DNA from: Bacillota bacterium
GTDB lineage: Bacteria > Bacillota > Clostridia > Lachnospirales > Lachnospiraceae
NCBI GenBank assembly: GCA_023442465.1
Contig: JAEZZQ010000048.1
Span: forward strand, 71,790-135,789
DNA: 64,000 nucleotides
Direction of reading: 5' to 3'
In this document: piece after piece, positions 45,057 through 53,461 of the stretch
How positions within the stretch are numbered: position 1 is the first letter of the stretch
Layout of the letters: every line of letters starts with the position of its first letter
Program-made: the position numbers and the translations under genes
The notes under the pieces: generated by a model
The model's database searches: none
Seen by the model: the letters and a program-made list of their open reading frames with translations, nothing else
Told to the model about the DNA's origin: nothing

Positions 45057-45920
45057 TTACGCCCCCTGTTTCACATCTCTGTGATAAATCTTAAGTCCGT
45101 AATTTCCCTGATTCTTCATACGCTTGTACAATTCATTCGCCAGCGTTACGCTTCTGTGCTTTCCGCCCGTACAGCCGATTCCTATTACCAACTGGTACTT
45201 TCCTTCCTTTACGTAATTCGGAATCAGAAACCGGACCATATCGTCCAACTTCTCTAAAAATTCCTCTGCCTCGGCAAACCCCATGACGTATCTCTGAATC
45301 GCCGGGTCGTTACCCGTCTGGTGCTTCAGTTCGTCAATATAATACGGATTCGGCAGGAAACGGACATCGAAAACCAAATCCGCATCTGCCGGAATACCAT
45401 TTTTAAAGCCGAAGGAAAGAATCGTTACCATAAGACTGTTATATTCCTCGTTCATAACGAAAATCCTATCGATTTCTTCCTTCAGTTCTCTGGTCAGCAG
45501 ATTCGAGGTGTCCAGCACGTAATCCGCATGCTCTTTTACCGTCTTAAGGATATCCCTCTCCTTATGGATGCCGTCCTCTACCCGTCCCTCCGGGGAAAGG
45601 GGGTGCATCCGCCGTGACTCCTTATAACGATTTAACAGCACCTGCTCCGAAGCGTCCATAAAAAGGATCTCATACATATAGCCGTTTTTTTTCAAGTTCC
45701 CCAGTGTCTTCCAGACCTCTTCAAAAGGTTGATCCGCGCGGACATCCAAGCCCAACGCAACTTTGTTGATTTCCGAGTTGGGAGTAGCAATTAATTCTAC
45801 AAATTTTTCTATCAAAGGAACGGGCAGATTATCCACACAATAGAAGCCTGCGTCCTCCAGCATCTTAAGAGCCGTTCTCTTTCCGCCGCCGCTCATTCCG
45901 GTCACTACCACGAATCTCAT
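45057..45920 (-). CDS. rapZ: RNase adapter/nucleotide-binding protein RapZ (YvcJ)
   Basis: 287 residues. The N-terminal P-loop domain is GMSGGGKRTALKMLEDAGF at residues 8-26, with the usual Ser/Thr after the P-loop Lys replaced by Arg15. The C-terminal domain carries IGIGCTGGKHRSV. In Bacillus YvcJ hydrolyses nucleotides and affects competence; in E. coli RapZ guides RNase E to glmZ. It is in the conserved murB-rapZ-whiA-HPr block. The P-loop change may alter nucleotide hydrolysis. Confidence 0.94.
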   Translation of the reverse strand: MRFVVVTGMSGGGKRTALKMLEDAGFYCVDNLPVPLIEKFVELIATPNSEINKVALGLDVRADQPFEEVWKTLGNLKKNGYMYEILFMDASEQVLLNRYKESRRMHPLSPEGRVEDGIHKERDILKTVKEHADYVLDTSNLLTRELKEEIDRIFVMNEEYNSLMVTILSFGFKNGIPADADLVFDVRFLPNPYYIDELKHQTGNDPAIQRYVMGFAEAEEFLEKLDDMVRFLIPNYVKEGKYQLVIGIGCTGGKHRSVTLANELYKRMKNQGNYGLKIYHRDVKQGA

Positions 45921-45937
45921 ATGCTTTTCCTCCGTAT

Positions 45938-46849
45938 TTAAAAGTCTCCCAAATAAATGACTTCCCTCTCCAGCGTCACACCGGACTGCTCCTTCACGCG
46001 CTCTTGCACGGTCTCGATAAGCTCGCGCACATCGGCCGCAGTAGCGTCTCCCGTATTCACGATAAAGCCGCAGTGTTTATCGGATACCGCCGCTCCGCCT
46101 ATCCGATAGCCTTTAAGACCTGCATCCATGATCAGCTTGCCTGCAAAATATCCCTCCGGCCGCTTAAAGGTACTTCCCGCACTGCCGAATTCCAAAGGCT
46201 GCTTCTCCTGACGCCTTGCCGCCAAATCCTCCATTTTGTTCCGTATTTCTTCCTTATCGCCCGCCGAAAGCTTAAGTACCACTTCGGTAACGATAAAGGG
46301 GCGATTCTTGATTACGCTCGTACGGTAGCCGAACTCCATCGTATCGTTATCCAGCGTCAGTATTTCTCCGTTTCTGTCCATGACTTCCACGGATTCTACG
46401 ATTTGTTTCATCTCACCCTCATAGGCTCCGGCATTCATTACAATGCCGCCGCCAATTGTTCCCGGTATTCCTGAAGCGAACTCCATGCCGGTCAGTCCAT
46501 GGGCCTGCGCCTCCTCAGCTGCTCTGGATATGAGCACTCCTGCAGGAACCCGCATTTTTTCCCCTTCCACTGATATATTTCCCATCTCACTGCCCAGCTT
46601 AACGATAATGCCCGAATACCCTTTGTCTCCTACTAACAGATTACTGCCGTTGCCGAGTATGAAATAGTCCTGTCCGGTAGCCTGTAAAATCGGCACCAGC
46701 TTTATCAGTTGTTCCTTGCTTTCTATTTTTACTAAGCATCTGGCATTTCCGCCCACGCGAAAAGTAGTATGACTGCTCATGGGTTCATCGAATAATATGT
46801 TCTCCTGAGGCACTATCTGCTTTATATAATTGTATATTGATGAATTCAC
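45938..46849 (-). CDS. murB: UDP-N-acetylenolpyruvoylglucosamine reductase MurB
   Basis: 303 residues starting at GTG, with AGGGG 7 bases upstream. The FAD-binding segment includes TTFRVGGNARCLV and FILGNGSNLLV, and the central part carries GLTGMEFASGIPGTIGGGIVMNAGAYEGE. The Ser-containing GSAGSTFKRPEGYFAGKLI is the catalytic proton-donor loop of the type II enzyme. It makes UDP-MurNAc for peptidoglycan in the cytoplasm. It is the first gene of the murB-rapZ-whiA-HPr block. Confidence 0.96.
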   Translation of the reverse strand: MNSSIYNYIKQIVPQENILFDEPMSSHTTFRVGGNARCLVKIESKEQLIKLVPILQATGQDYFILGNGSNLLVGDKGYSGIIVKLGSEMGNISVEGEKMRVPAGVLISRAAEEAQAHGLTGMEFASGIPGTIGGGIVMNAGAYEGEMKQIVESVEVMDRNGEILTLDNDTMEFGYRTSVIKNRPFIVTEVVLKLSAGDKEEIRNKMEDLAARRQEKQPLEFGSAGSTFKRPEGYFAGKLIMDAGLKGYRIGGAAVSDKHCGFIVNTGDATAADVRELIETVQERVKEQSGVTLEREVIYLGDF

Positions 46850-46898
46850 CTTAAGACCCCTGCCTGTTTTTTATTATGGTATGTAGCTGACTGCCATC

Positions 46899-47843
46899 TT
46901 ATTCCAATACAAGCTTGGCCGCTCCATAAATTCCGGCGTCGTTCCCCAGCGTCGCCAATGCAAACTCCACGTTTTTACTGCCCTTGAATACTGTTTTGTC
47001 AAAGTATGGCTTTATATAATCGAACAAAATATCTCCGGCTTTCGATACGCCGCCTCCGATAACGAAGATTTCCGGGTTCACCACTCCTGCGATAACACCC
47101 AGACCCTTTCCCAGATATTCTCCGAATGTTTCCGCTATCTGAATGGCTACGGCATCGTTTTCCTTTACTGCATCAAAAACTGCCTTTGCCGAAAGTGTTT
47201 CCACCGGTCTGTTCCTCAAAATGCTAGGCTCAGAAGTAGACCCCAGGGCTCTCCTTGCCAGCCTTACTATACCGGTAGCGGAAGCATATTCTTCCAGACA
47301 TCCGGTATTGCCGCAGCCGCATACCTCTGTTTCACCATCCTGCACGTGGATATGTCCGATTTCGCCGCCTGCTCCGCTGGCACCTGTCAGAATCTCCCCG
47401 TTTACGATGATTCCGCCTCCCACGCCCGTTCCGAGGGTTACGGCAACCAGATTCTTGCAACCTTTTCCGCCGCCCTTCCACATCTCGCCCAAAGCGGCAA
47501 CATTAGCGTCATTTCCTGCCTTTACTTTCATGTCGAGAAGTCCCGACAAGGTATCGCGGATACTGAAGGTTCCCCAGCCGAGATTCACGGCAACATATAC
47601 CGTTCCCTCCGCATCGATCGGACCGGGAGCTCCAAGCCCTACACCGATGACCTCGTCCTTCAGGATGTTCTTCTCCTTCATCTTCCGCTGGATACTCACA
47701 GCTACATCGGGAAGAATTTTTTCCCCTCCGTTTTCCGTCTTTGTGGGTACCTCCCATTTATCCAGAAGCTCTCCGTCTTTGTCAAAAAGTCCTAATTTAA
47801 TCGTGGTTCCTCCCACATCTACGCCAAACACATATTTACTCAT
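46899..47843 (-). CDS. glk: ROK-family glucokinase
   Basis: 314 residues. The N-terminal ATP motif is FGVDVGGTTIKLG (about 5-17), catalytic Asp lies in KAGNDANVAALGE and the ROK zinc motif CGCGNTGCLEEYASA near residue 175 follows GEIGHI. It phosphorylates free glucose to glucose-6-phosphate. Next to hprK, its product feeds the glycolytic signal sensed by HprK. A repressor role is unlikely since there is no N-terminal helix-turn-helix. Confidence 0.93.
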   Translation of the reverse strand: MSKYVFGVDVGGTTIKLGLFDKDGELLDKWEVPTKTENGGEKILPDVAVSIQRKMKEKNILKDEVIGVGLGAPGPIDAEGTVYVAVNLGWGTFSIRDTLSGLLDMKVKAGNDANVAALGEMWKGGGKGCKNLVAVTLGTGVGGGIIVNGEILTGASGAGGEIGHIHVQDGETEVCGCGNTGCLEEYASATGIVRLARRALGSTSEPSILRNRPVETLSAKAVFDAVKENDAVAIQIAETFGEYLGKGLGVIAGVVNPEIFVIGGGVSKAGDILFDYIKPYFDKTVFKGSKNVEFALATLGNDAGIYGAAKLVLE

Positions 47844-47863
47844 CCCAATTTATCCCTTCTTAA

Positions 47864-48808
47864 TTATTCCTCATCATCTTCGTCTCTGCGCCTTGCCAGA
47901 GAGTTCTGCACACGGGTATAAAGCTCCTGTGCCGCATTATAGCCCATCTTCTTCTGCCTGTGATTAGCTGCTGCCGATTCACAGATAATCGCCAGATTAC
48001 GTCCCGGCCTTATGGGAATATTATGGCATACTATCTTATTTCCAAGATATTCCGTATGTTCCTCTTCCAATCCAAGCCTGTCGTATTCCTTGTCCTTATC
48101 CCATTCTTCCAACCGGATTACCAAATCGATGCTCTGGGTATCCTTTACGCTGGATACACCGAACAATGACTTAACATCAACGATTCCGATTCCCCGCAAT
48201 TCTATAAAATGCTTCGTAATATCAGGGGCAGAGCCGATTAAAGTATCGTCGCTCACTTTTCTTATCTCTACTACATCATCCGTCACAAGACGGTGCCCTC
48301 TCTTGATCAGCTCCAACGCTGCCTCCGACTTACCTATACCGCTTTCGCCCGTAATCAGCACTCCCTCGCCATAAACGTCTACGAGAACACCATGAACGGA
48401 AATGCACGGTGCCAATTTCACATTCAGCCATCGGATAATCTCAGCAGTAAAATTAGAGGTCGCCTTCTTCGTCATCAGGATAGGTACCTCATGCTTCAGC
48501 GCCACTTGTAAAAAGAAGGGGTCAGGCTGCAGCTCACGGCAGAAAACAATGACCGGAATATCACAGGAAAGAAGCTTGTTGTAAACCTCTTCTTTATATT
48601 CCTGCGTCAGCCCCTGCATATACGTATATTCTACAAATCCGATAATCTGCAGACGGGTAGCTTCAAAATGTTCAAAATAACCTGCCATCTGCAAAGCCGG
48701 TCTGTTGATGTCCGGCTGGGTGATTTTCACCTTCGAAATGTCCAGCTCCGGCGTCAGATTCTCAAGCTTCATTTTGTCTATAATCTCTTTTAAACTTACA
48801 CTTGGCAT
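47864..48808 (-). CDS. hprK: HPr kinase/phosphorylase
   Basis: About 314 residues from ATG 48808, which has AAGGAG 6 bases upstream; a longer TTG frame would swallow that site. The N-terminal domain is at 1-130. The kinase domain has Walker A GESGIGKSE (about 154-162), the following RGHRLVTDDVVEI and the signature IELRGIGIVDVKSLFG. It phosphorylates Ser46 of HPr (and of a Crh-like protein) when glycolytic intermediates are high, driving CcpA-dependent catabolite repression. It is encoded six genes upstream of fba and four upstream of the Crh-like gene. Confidence 0.96.
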   Translation of the reverse strand: MPSVSLKEIIDKMKLENLTPELDISKVKITQPDINRPALQMAGYFEHFEATRLQIIGFVEYTYMQGLTQEYKEEVYNKLLSCDIPVIVFCRELQPDPFFLQVALKHEVPILMTKKATSNFTAEIIRWLNVKLAPCISVHGVLVDVYGEGVLITGESGIGKSEAALELIKRGHRLVTDDVVEIRKVSDDTLIGSAPDITKHFIELRGIGIVDVKSLFGVSSVKDTQSIDLVIRLEEWDKDKEYDRLGLEEEHTEYLGNKIVCHNIPIRPGRNLAIICESAAANHRQKKMGYNAAQELYTRVQNSLARRRDEDDEE

Positions 48809-48919
48809 AACCTTCTCCTTTTTCATCAATATAGTATTTTATAATATCTTAATACTTAATATTCTATAAATTTTAACATAGAAACTCCACAATATCAATA
48901 AACGAACACAGTAACCTGC

Positions 48920-50782
48920 CTATTCCTGATGAAAAAACTCATAGATACCTTCCGCAATATGGGGCGGTATCTCAGGCACCTGAGAAAGGGTGGCTGCATC
49001 GGCAGACTTAATCTCATCAATGGATTTAAAGTGGCGCATCAGTGCTTTCCTGCGGGAAGGCCCCACTCCGGGGATGTCGTCTAACACCGATTTCACCTGA
49101 GATTTGCTGCGCAGAGAACGGTGATATTCTATAGCGAAGCGATGAGCCTCGTCCTGCACTCTCGTAATCAGTTTAAACCCTTCGGAGCTTCTGTCAATAG
49201 GAATCTCTTCATTATTGTAATACAATCCCCTTGTCCGGTGGTTATCGTCCTTTACCATACCACAGACCGGAATGGAAATGTGCAGCTCCTTAAGCACCTC
49301 CAGGGCAATATTCACCTGTCCCTTTCCGCCGTCCATAAGTATCAGGTCGGGGAACTTGGTGAAACTGCCGAATTCCTTTTCCATTTCTTTCATATCTAAT
49401 TCCTTCTGCTCCTCCATTCCGTGCACAAAGCGTCTGGTGAGAACCTCTTTCATGCATGCATAATCGTCGGGGCCCGATACCGATTTTATGCGGAATTTAC
49501 GGTAGTCACTTCTTTTAGGCTTTCCCTTTTCGTAGACGATCATAGAACCTACATTGGCAAATCCGCTGATGTTGGAAATATCGTATGCTTCCATTCGGAC
49601 GATTCCCTCTATGCCGATCAACGAAGCGATTTCCTTTACAGCGCCGATGGTCCTGCCTTCCTCTCTCTTTATCTTTTCCTTATCCTGGCTCAAGACGAGG
49701 GCGGCATTCTTTCCCGCTAACTCCACCAGCTTCTCCTTGGCTCCCTTTTTGGGTACGCGGATATAGACACGGCTGCCCTTTCTGGCTGTCAGCCATTTTT
49801 CCAGCACCTCAATATCCTCGATCTCCTCTTGGAGCATAAGCTCCTTGGGGATGAAGGGTGTTCCCGCATAAAATTGCTTTACGAAATCAAGAAGCACCTG
49901 AGATTTTCCATTTCCTGACACATGTGTCATATAAAAATGCTCTCTCCCTATTAATTTCCCGTTTCGGATAAAAAATACTTGCACCACCGCATCGTTTTCA
50001 TCCAGGGCGAGAGCGATGATGTCCTTATCCTCTCCGTAGCTGTCCGTAATCTTCTGTTTCTGTGCCACCTGCTTCACGCTGTTGTATAAATCCCTGTATT
50101 TTACCGCTTCCTCGAATTCCATGCTGTCGGAAGCCTCCTGCATCTTTCGTTCCAGCTCCTTTAAAATAGGATTATAATTTCCGTTCAGGAAATCCAGCGC
50201 CTTATCTACCTGCCCTCTGTACTGCTCCTGAGTCACATACCCTTGACAGGGGGCTGCACACTGTTTGATATGGTAATTCAAGCAAGGCCTCTCCTTCCCG
50301 CAATCCTTCGGAAGATTTCTGTTGCAGGTGCGGAGGAGATAGAGCTTGTTGATCAAATCGATCGTGTCCTTCACTGCTGCCGCACTTGTGTACGGCCCGA
50401 AATAACGGGAGCGGTCCTTTTTCATCTCTCTGGAAAAAAGTATGCGGGGGAACGGCTCCCCTACTGTCACCTTTATATAAGGATAGGTCTTATCATCCTT
50501 AAGCATAGTGTTATAGCGAGGGCTGTATTCTTTTATTAAATTATTCTCGAGTACCAAGGCTTCCAGCTCAGAATCGGTTATGATATATTCGAATCTGGCT
50601 ATCTGAGTCACCATCTTATCGATCTGGGGCCCGCGCCCTATGTTCTTGCGGAAATACGATCTGACACGGCTGTGCAGGTTGATCGCCTTCCCCACATAGA
50701 TAATGACGTCCTTCTCATCGTGCATGATATATACGCCCGGCTTTACCGGCAGTTTTTTCAATTCCTCATCAAAATCAAACAT
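48920..50782 (-). CDS. uvrC: Excinuclease ABC subunit C
   Basis: 620 residues. The GIY-YIG nuclease domain is at about 10-95 (GVYIMHDEKDVIIYVGKAINLHSRVRSYF), the UVR motif at about 200-240, the RNase H-like domain at about 370-540 with LILMDGGKGQVNIALEVL, and a double helix-hairpin-helix at the C-terminus (IPGVGPSRRKALMRHF). It makes both incisions in nucleotide excision repair with UvrAB. Although a repair gene, it is fixed upstream of hprK in this lineage. Confidence 0.96.
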   Translation of the reverse strand: MFDFDEELKKLPVKPGVYIMHDEKDVIIYVGKAINLHSRVRSYFRKNIGRGPQIDKMVTQIARFEYIITDSELEALVLENNLIKEYSPRYNTMLKDDKTYPYIKVTVGEPFPRILFSREMKKDRSRYFGPYTSAAAVKDTIDLINKLYLLRTCNRNLPKDCGKERPCLNYHIKQCAAPCQGYVTQEQYRGQVDKALDFLNGNYNPILKELERKMQEASDSMEFEEAVKYRDLYNSVKQVAQKQKITDSYGEDKDIIALALDENDAVVQVFFIRNGKLIGREHFYMTHVSGNGKSQVLLDFVKQFYAGTPFIPKELMLQEEIEDIEVLEKWLTARKGSRVYIRVPKKGAKEKLVELAGKNAALVLSQDKEKIKREEGRTIGAVKEIASLIGIEGIVRMEAYDISNISGFANVGSMIVYEKGKPKRSDYRKFRIKSVSGPDDYACMKEVLTRRFVHGMEEQKELDMKEMEKEFGSFTKFPDLILMDGGKGQVNIALEVLKELHISIPVCGMVKDDNHRTRGLYYNNEEIPIDRSSEGFKLITRVQDEAHRFAIEYHRSLRSKSQVKSVLDDIPGVGPSRRKALMRHFKSIDEIKSADAATLSQVPEIPPHIAEGIYEFFHQE

Positions 50783-50804
50783 CTCTCACCCACAACATAA
50801 ATAA

Positions 50805-50859
50805 CGCACAAAAAGGTCCTTTTTTATGAGTGCAAAACACTCACCTAGAACCTTTTGCG
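50805..50859 (-). terminator. Terminator-like hairpin between ftsH and uvrC
   Basis: Outer arms CGCACAAAAAGGTCC and GAACCTTTTGCG enclose an inner GAGTG-CAAAA-CACTC hairpin. It lies 5 bases after the ftsH stop. There is no clean U tract on the minus side, so read-through into uvrC is likely. Confidence 0.6.
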
Positions 50860-50863
50860 TTTT

Positions 50864-53176
50864 TTATTTCTGTTCGTCTATTTTATTTTGCAGTTCCCCG
50901 GCAAAATTACCGTTCTTGGCGGAATCGCCATTCTTTACAAACTCTCCGGACGCATTGGAGAAACGTCCTACCGGACCTCCATAAGCAGGTGCCTCTTTTT
51001 CCGGCTCCCTCTCATTCTCCTCTTTCGTCTTCTTCGCTTCGAATTCCGGCGATAAGACCATGCTATCTTTTTTTATGATAACTTTTCCGTCTTCTGTTTC
51101 AAAATCCTTGATTCCTGATTCTGAAGCTTTCGGCTCCTCTTCAGAGCCCTTCGACTCCGCTTCCGCTTTTTTCACTTTATTTTCAGAGCTTTTTACTTCG
51201 GATTCTCCCTCCGCTTTTTCCTCGGGCTCAGGAAGCCCTTTCTCCGCGCGGTATATCTTCATGAATTCCTTACCGGTAATGGTTTCTTTTTCTATCAGGT
51301 ATGCGGCAATTTTATCCATGAGCTCTCTGTTCTCGCCAAGAAGCTGTTTCGCTTCCGCATAGCATTCCTTTAACAGCTCCTTTACCTCGGTGTCCACATC
51401 CGCCGCCGTCACATCGCTGCAAGTCAGTCTGGCGCCTCCATCCAGATATTCGCTCTCTACCGTGGCAAGGCCCATAAGCCCGAACTTCTCGCTCATTCCA
51501 AATCTGGTTACCATGTTTCTGGCAATGTTTGTCGCCTTCTCAATGTCGTTGGCAGCTCCGGTGGTTACCGTATCGAATATGATTTCCTCCGCTGCGCGTC
51601 CGCCCAGATAACCCACCAGCATATCGTGCAGCTCCGCCTTCGTATTGAGGAACTTCTCCTCCTCCGGCACCTGCATCACGTAGCCGAGGGCACCCATGGT
51701 CCTCGGTACTATTGTAATCTTCTGCACCGGCTCCGAATTCTTCTGCAAAGCGCTTAAAAGTGCATGACCCACCTCGTGGTAGGAAACAATCTTGCGCTCT
51801 TCTTTGCTCATGATGCGGTCTTTCTTCTCTTTTCCTACGAGCACCTGCTCTACCGCTTCGAACAAGTCATGCTGGCACACATAATTGCGCCCTTTTTGTA
51901 CGGCATTAATCGCCGCTTCATTTATCATGTTGGCCAGATCGGCACCCACCGCGCCGCTGGTTGCAAGCGCTATGGCATCCAGATCCACGCTGTCATCCAT
52001 CAGAACATCCTTCGCATGTACCTTCAATATTTCAATTCGCCCCTTAAGGTCGGGTTTATCTACAATGATTCTTCTGTCGAAGCGTCCCGGCCGCAGCAGC
52101 GCCTTATCCAGAATCTCCGGTCTATTGGTCGCTCCAAGAATGAGAATACCTTTCGAAGTATCGAAACCGTCCATCTCGGACAATAGCTGGTTCAACGTCT
52201 GTTCCCGTTCTTCATTGCCTCCGCCGTATTTGGAATCACGGCTTCTTCCTATAGCATCGATTTCATCTATGAATATAATACAAGGAGCGTTCTTCGTCGC
52301 TTCCTTAAATAAGTCTCTTACCCTGGAAGCACCCACGCCTACGTATAGCTCGATAAAGTCGGAGCCGGCCAATGAAAAGAAGGGCACATGCGCTTCGCCC
52401 GCCACCGCCTTGGCCAACAAGGTCTTACCGGTTCCAGGAGGGCCTACCAAAAGTGCTCCCTTAGGAAGCTTAGCTCCTATCTTGGAATATTTTCCCGGAT
52501 TATGCAGGAAATCTACTACCTCTTGCAGGGATTCTTTCGCTTCGTCCTCACCTGCCACATCTTTAAAGGTAACCCCTGTTTCCTTCTGCACGTATACCTT
52601 GGCATTGCTCTTACCCACTCCCATGGGACCGCCGCCGCCCTTGGACATCCTGCGGAAGATAAAGCTAAGAAGCACCCACATAAGAAGGATAGGGAACACA
52701 TAGGTCAAAAGGATGGAAAGCAGCATCCCGGAACCGTCCGGCACCTTCTTGTTCACATCTACATTATGTTCGATCAGACGGGCCGTCAGGGTATCGTTGT
52801 CCTCCATGATTCCCGTATAATAAGTAATCACCGGCATTCCGTATATATTCGTAGAGGCCTCTCCCGTATCCTTGGGGTAAATGGTGATCTGGTCGGTCTC
52901 CACCACTACGCTTTCCACTTCGCCGTCCTCGACCATCTTAATGAATTCGTTATAGGTAATCTCCTTCTCCGTGCCGCCGGTCATCGCCTTCATGAAATAA
53001 CTCATGCACAGCAAAGTGATGAGCGCTGCGATGAGCAACAGGAAAATGCTCTGTCTCTTAGGGTTGTCGCCGTTTCCGCCGGGCCCTCTGTTACCATTAT
53101 TATTATTTTTATTACCGCCGCGATTGCCGTTGTTAAATCCACCGTCATCGTATTGGTTCAGATTGTTATCTTCCAT
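50864..53176 (-). CDS. ftsH: ATP-dependent zinc metalloprotease FtsH
   Basis: About 770 residues from ATG 53176 (AGGAGCAGG upstream). Two membrane segments (about 43-63 and 152-174) flank an extracytoplasmic domain. The AAA domain has Walker A GPPGTGKTL at about 245-253 and Walker B IIFIDEIDAIG, and the protease site is HEVGH at about 470. It degrades unfolded membrane proteins and short-lived regulators. Unusual are a Gly/Asn-rich head (residues 10-40) and a charged tail of about 130 residues rich in Glu/Lys/Ser, making it longer than the usual 600-650. Confidence 0.96.
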   Translation of the reverse strand: MEDNNLNQYDDGGFNNGNRGGNKNNNNGNRGPGGNGDNPKRQSIFLLLIAALITLLCMSYFMKAMTGGTEKEITYNEFIKMVEDGEVESVVVETDQITIYPKDTGEASTNIYGMPVITYYTGIMEDNDTLTARLIEHNVDVNKKVPDGSGMLLSILLTYVFPILLMWVLLSFIFRRMSKGGGGPMGVGKSNAKVYVQKETGVTFKDVAGEDEAKESLQEVVDFLHNPGKYSKIGAKLPKGALLVGPPGTGKTLLAKAVAGEAHVPFFSLAGSDFIELYVGVGASRVRDLFKEATKNAPCIIFIDEIDAIGRSRDSKYGGGNEEREQTLNQLLSEMDGFDTSKGILILGATNRPEILDKALLRPGRFDRRIIVDKPDLKGRIEILKVHAKDVLMDDSVDLDAIALATSGAVGADLANMINEAAINAVQKGRNYVCQHDLFEAVEQVLVGKEKKDRIMSKEERKIVSYHEVGHALLSALQKNSEPVQKITIVPRTMGALGYVMQVPEEEKFLNTKAELHDMLVGYLGGRAAEEIIFDTVTTGAANDIEKATNIARNMVTRFGMSEKFGLMGLATVESEYLDGGARLTCSDVTAADVDTEVKELLKECYAEAKQLLGENRELMDKIAAYLIEKETITGKEFMKIYRAEKGLPEPEEKAEGESEVKSSENKVKKAEAESKGSEEEPKASESGIKDFETEDGKVIIKKDSMVLSPEFEAKKTKEENEREPEKEAPAYGGPVGRFSNASGEFVKNGDSAKNGNFAGELQNKIDEQK

Positions 53177-53333
53177 TCCTGCTCCTATTCGTAAATCGTC
53201 GTTTCTTCCATTATAGAGACTGATATTCGATAAATCAATAATATAATTATGAAAATATTTTACCATGTATAAAAGATTTCTAAATTTTTTTGATAGAAAC
53301 AGTAGATTTTTGGTGACTACCCATTGTATAATA

Positions 53334-53373
53334 CATTACTTAGGGAACTAAACAACGAGCTTCCTAAGTAATG
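53334..53373 (+). promoter_or_regulatory. Leader hairpin in front of pyrG
   Basis: CATTACTTAGG (53334-53344) and CCTAAGTAATG (53363-53373) form a perfect 11-bp stem followed by TTTTATG. It starts next to a TATAAT box (53327-53332), so the transcript would begin within or just before the stem. It might be an attenuator or a 5' stabilising hairpin. It does not match the G-rich start used for Bacillus pyrG attenuation. Confidence 0.45.
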
Positions 53374-53461
53374 TTTTATGCCATTCGGCAAGATAAAATG
53401 ATATCTGTTCACTCTTAAACTAATGTCTATATGCATATATGCAATCGCTGAGGAGGTAATA

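Noticed and set aside
52388..53194. Long plus-strand frame opposite ftsH
   Set aside because: Antisense to the AAA and membrane regions of a certain gene; no recognisable protein.
53327..53373. Bacillus-type CTP-sensing attenuation at pyrG
   Set aside because: The initial GGG-containing start and matching C-rich terminator arm of that mechanism are not visible.
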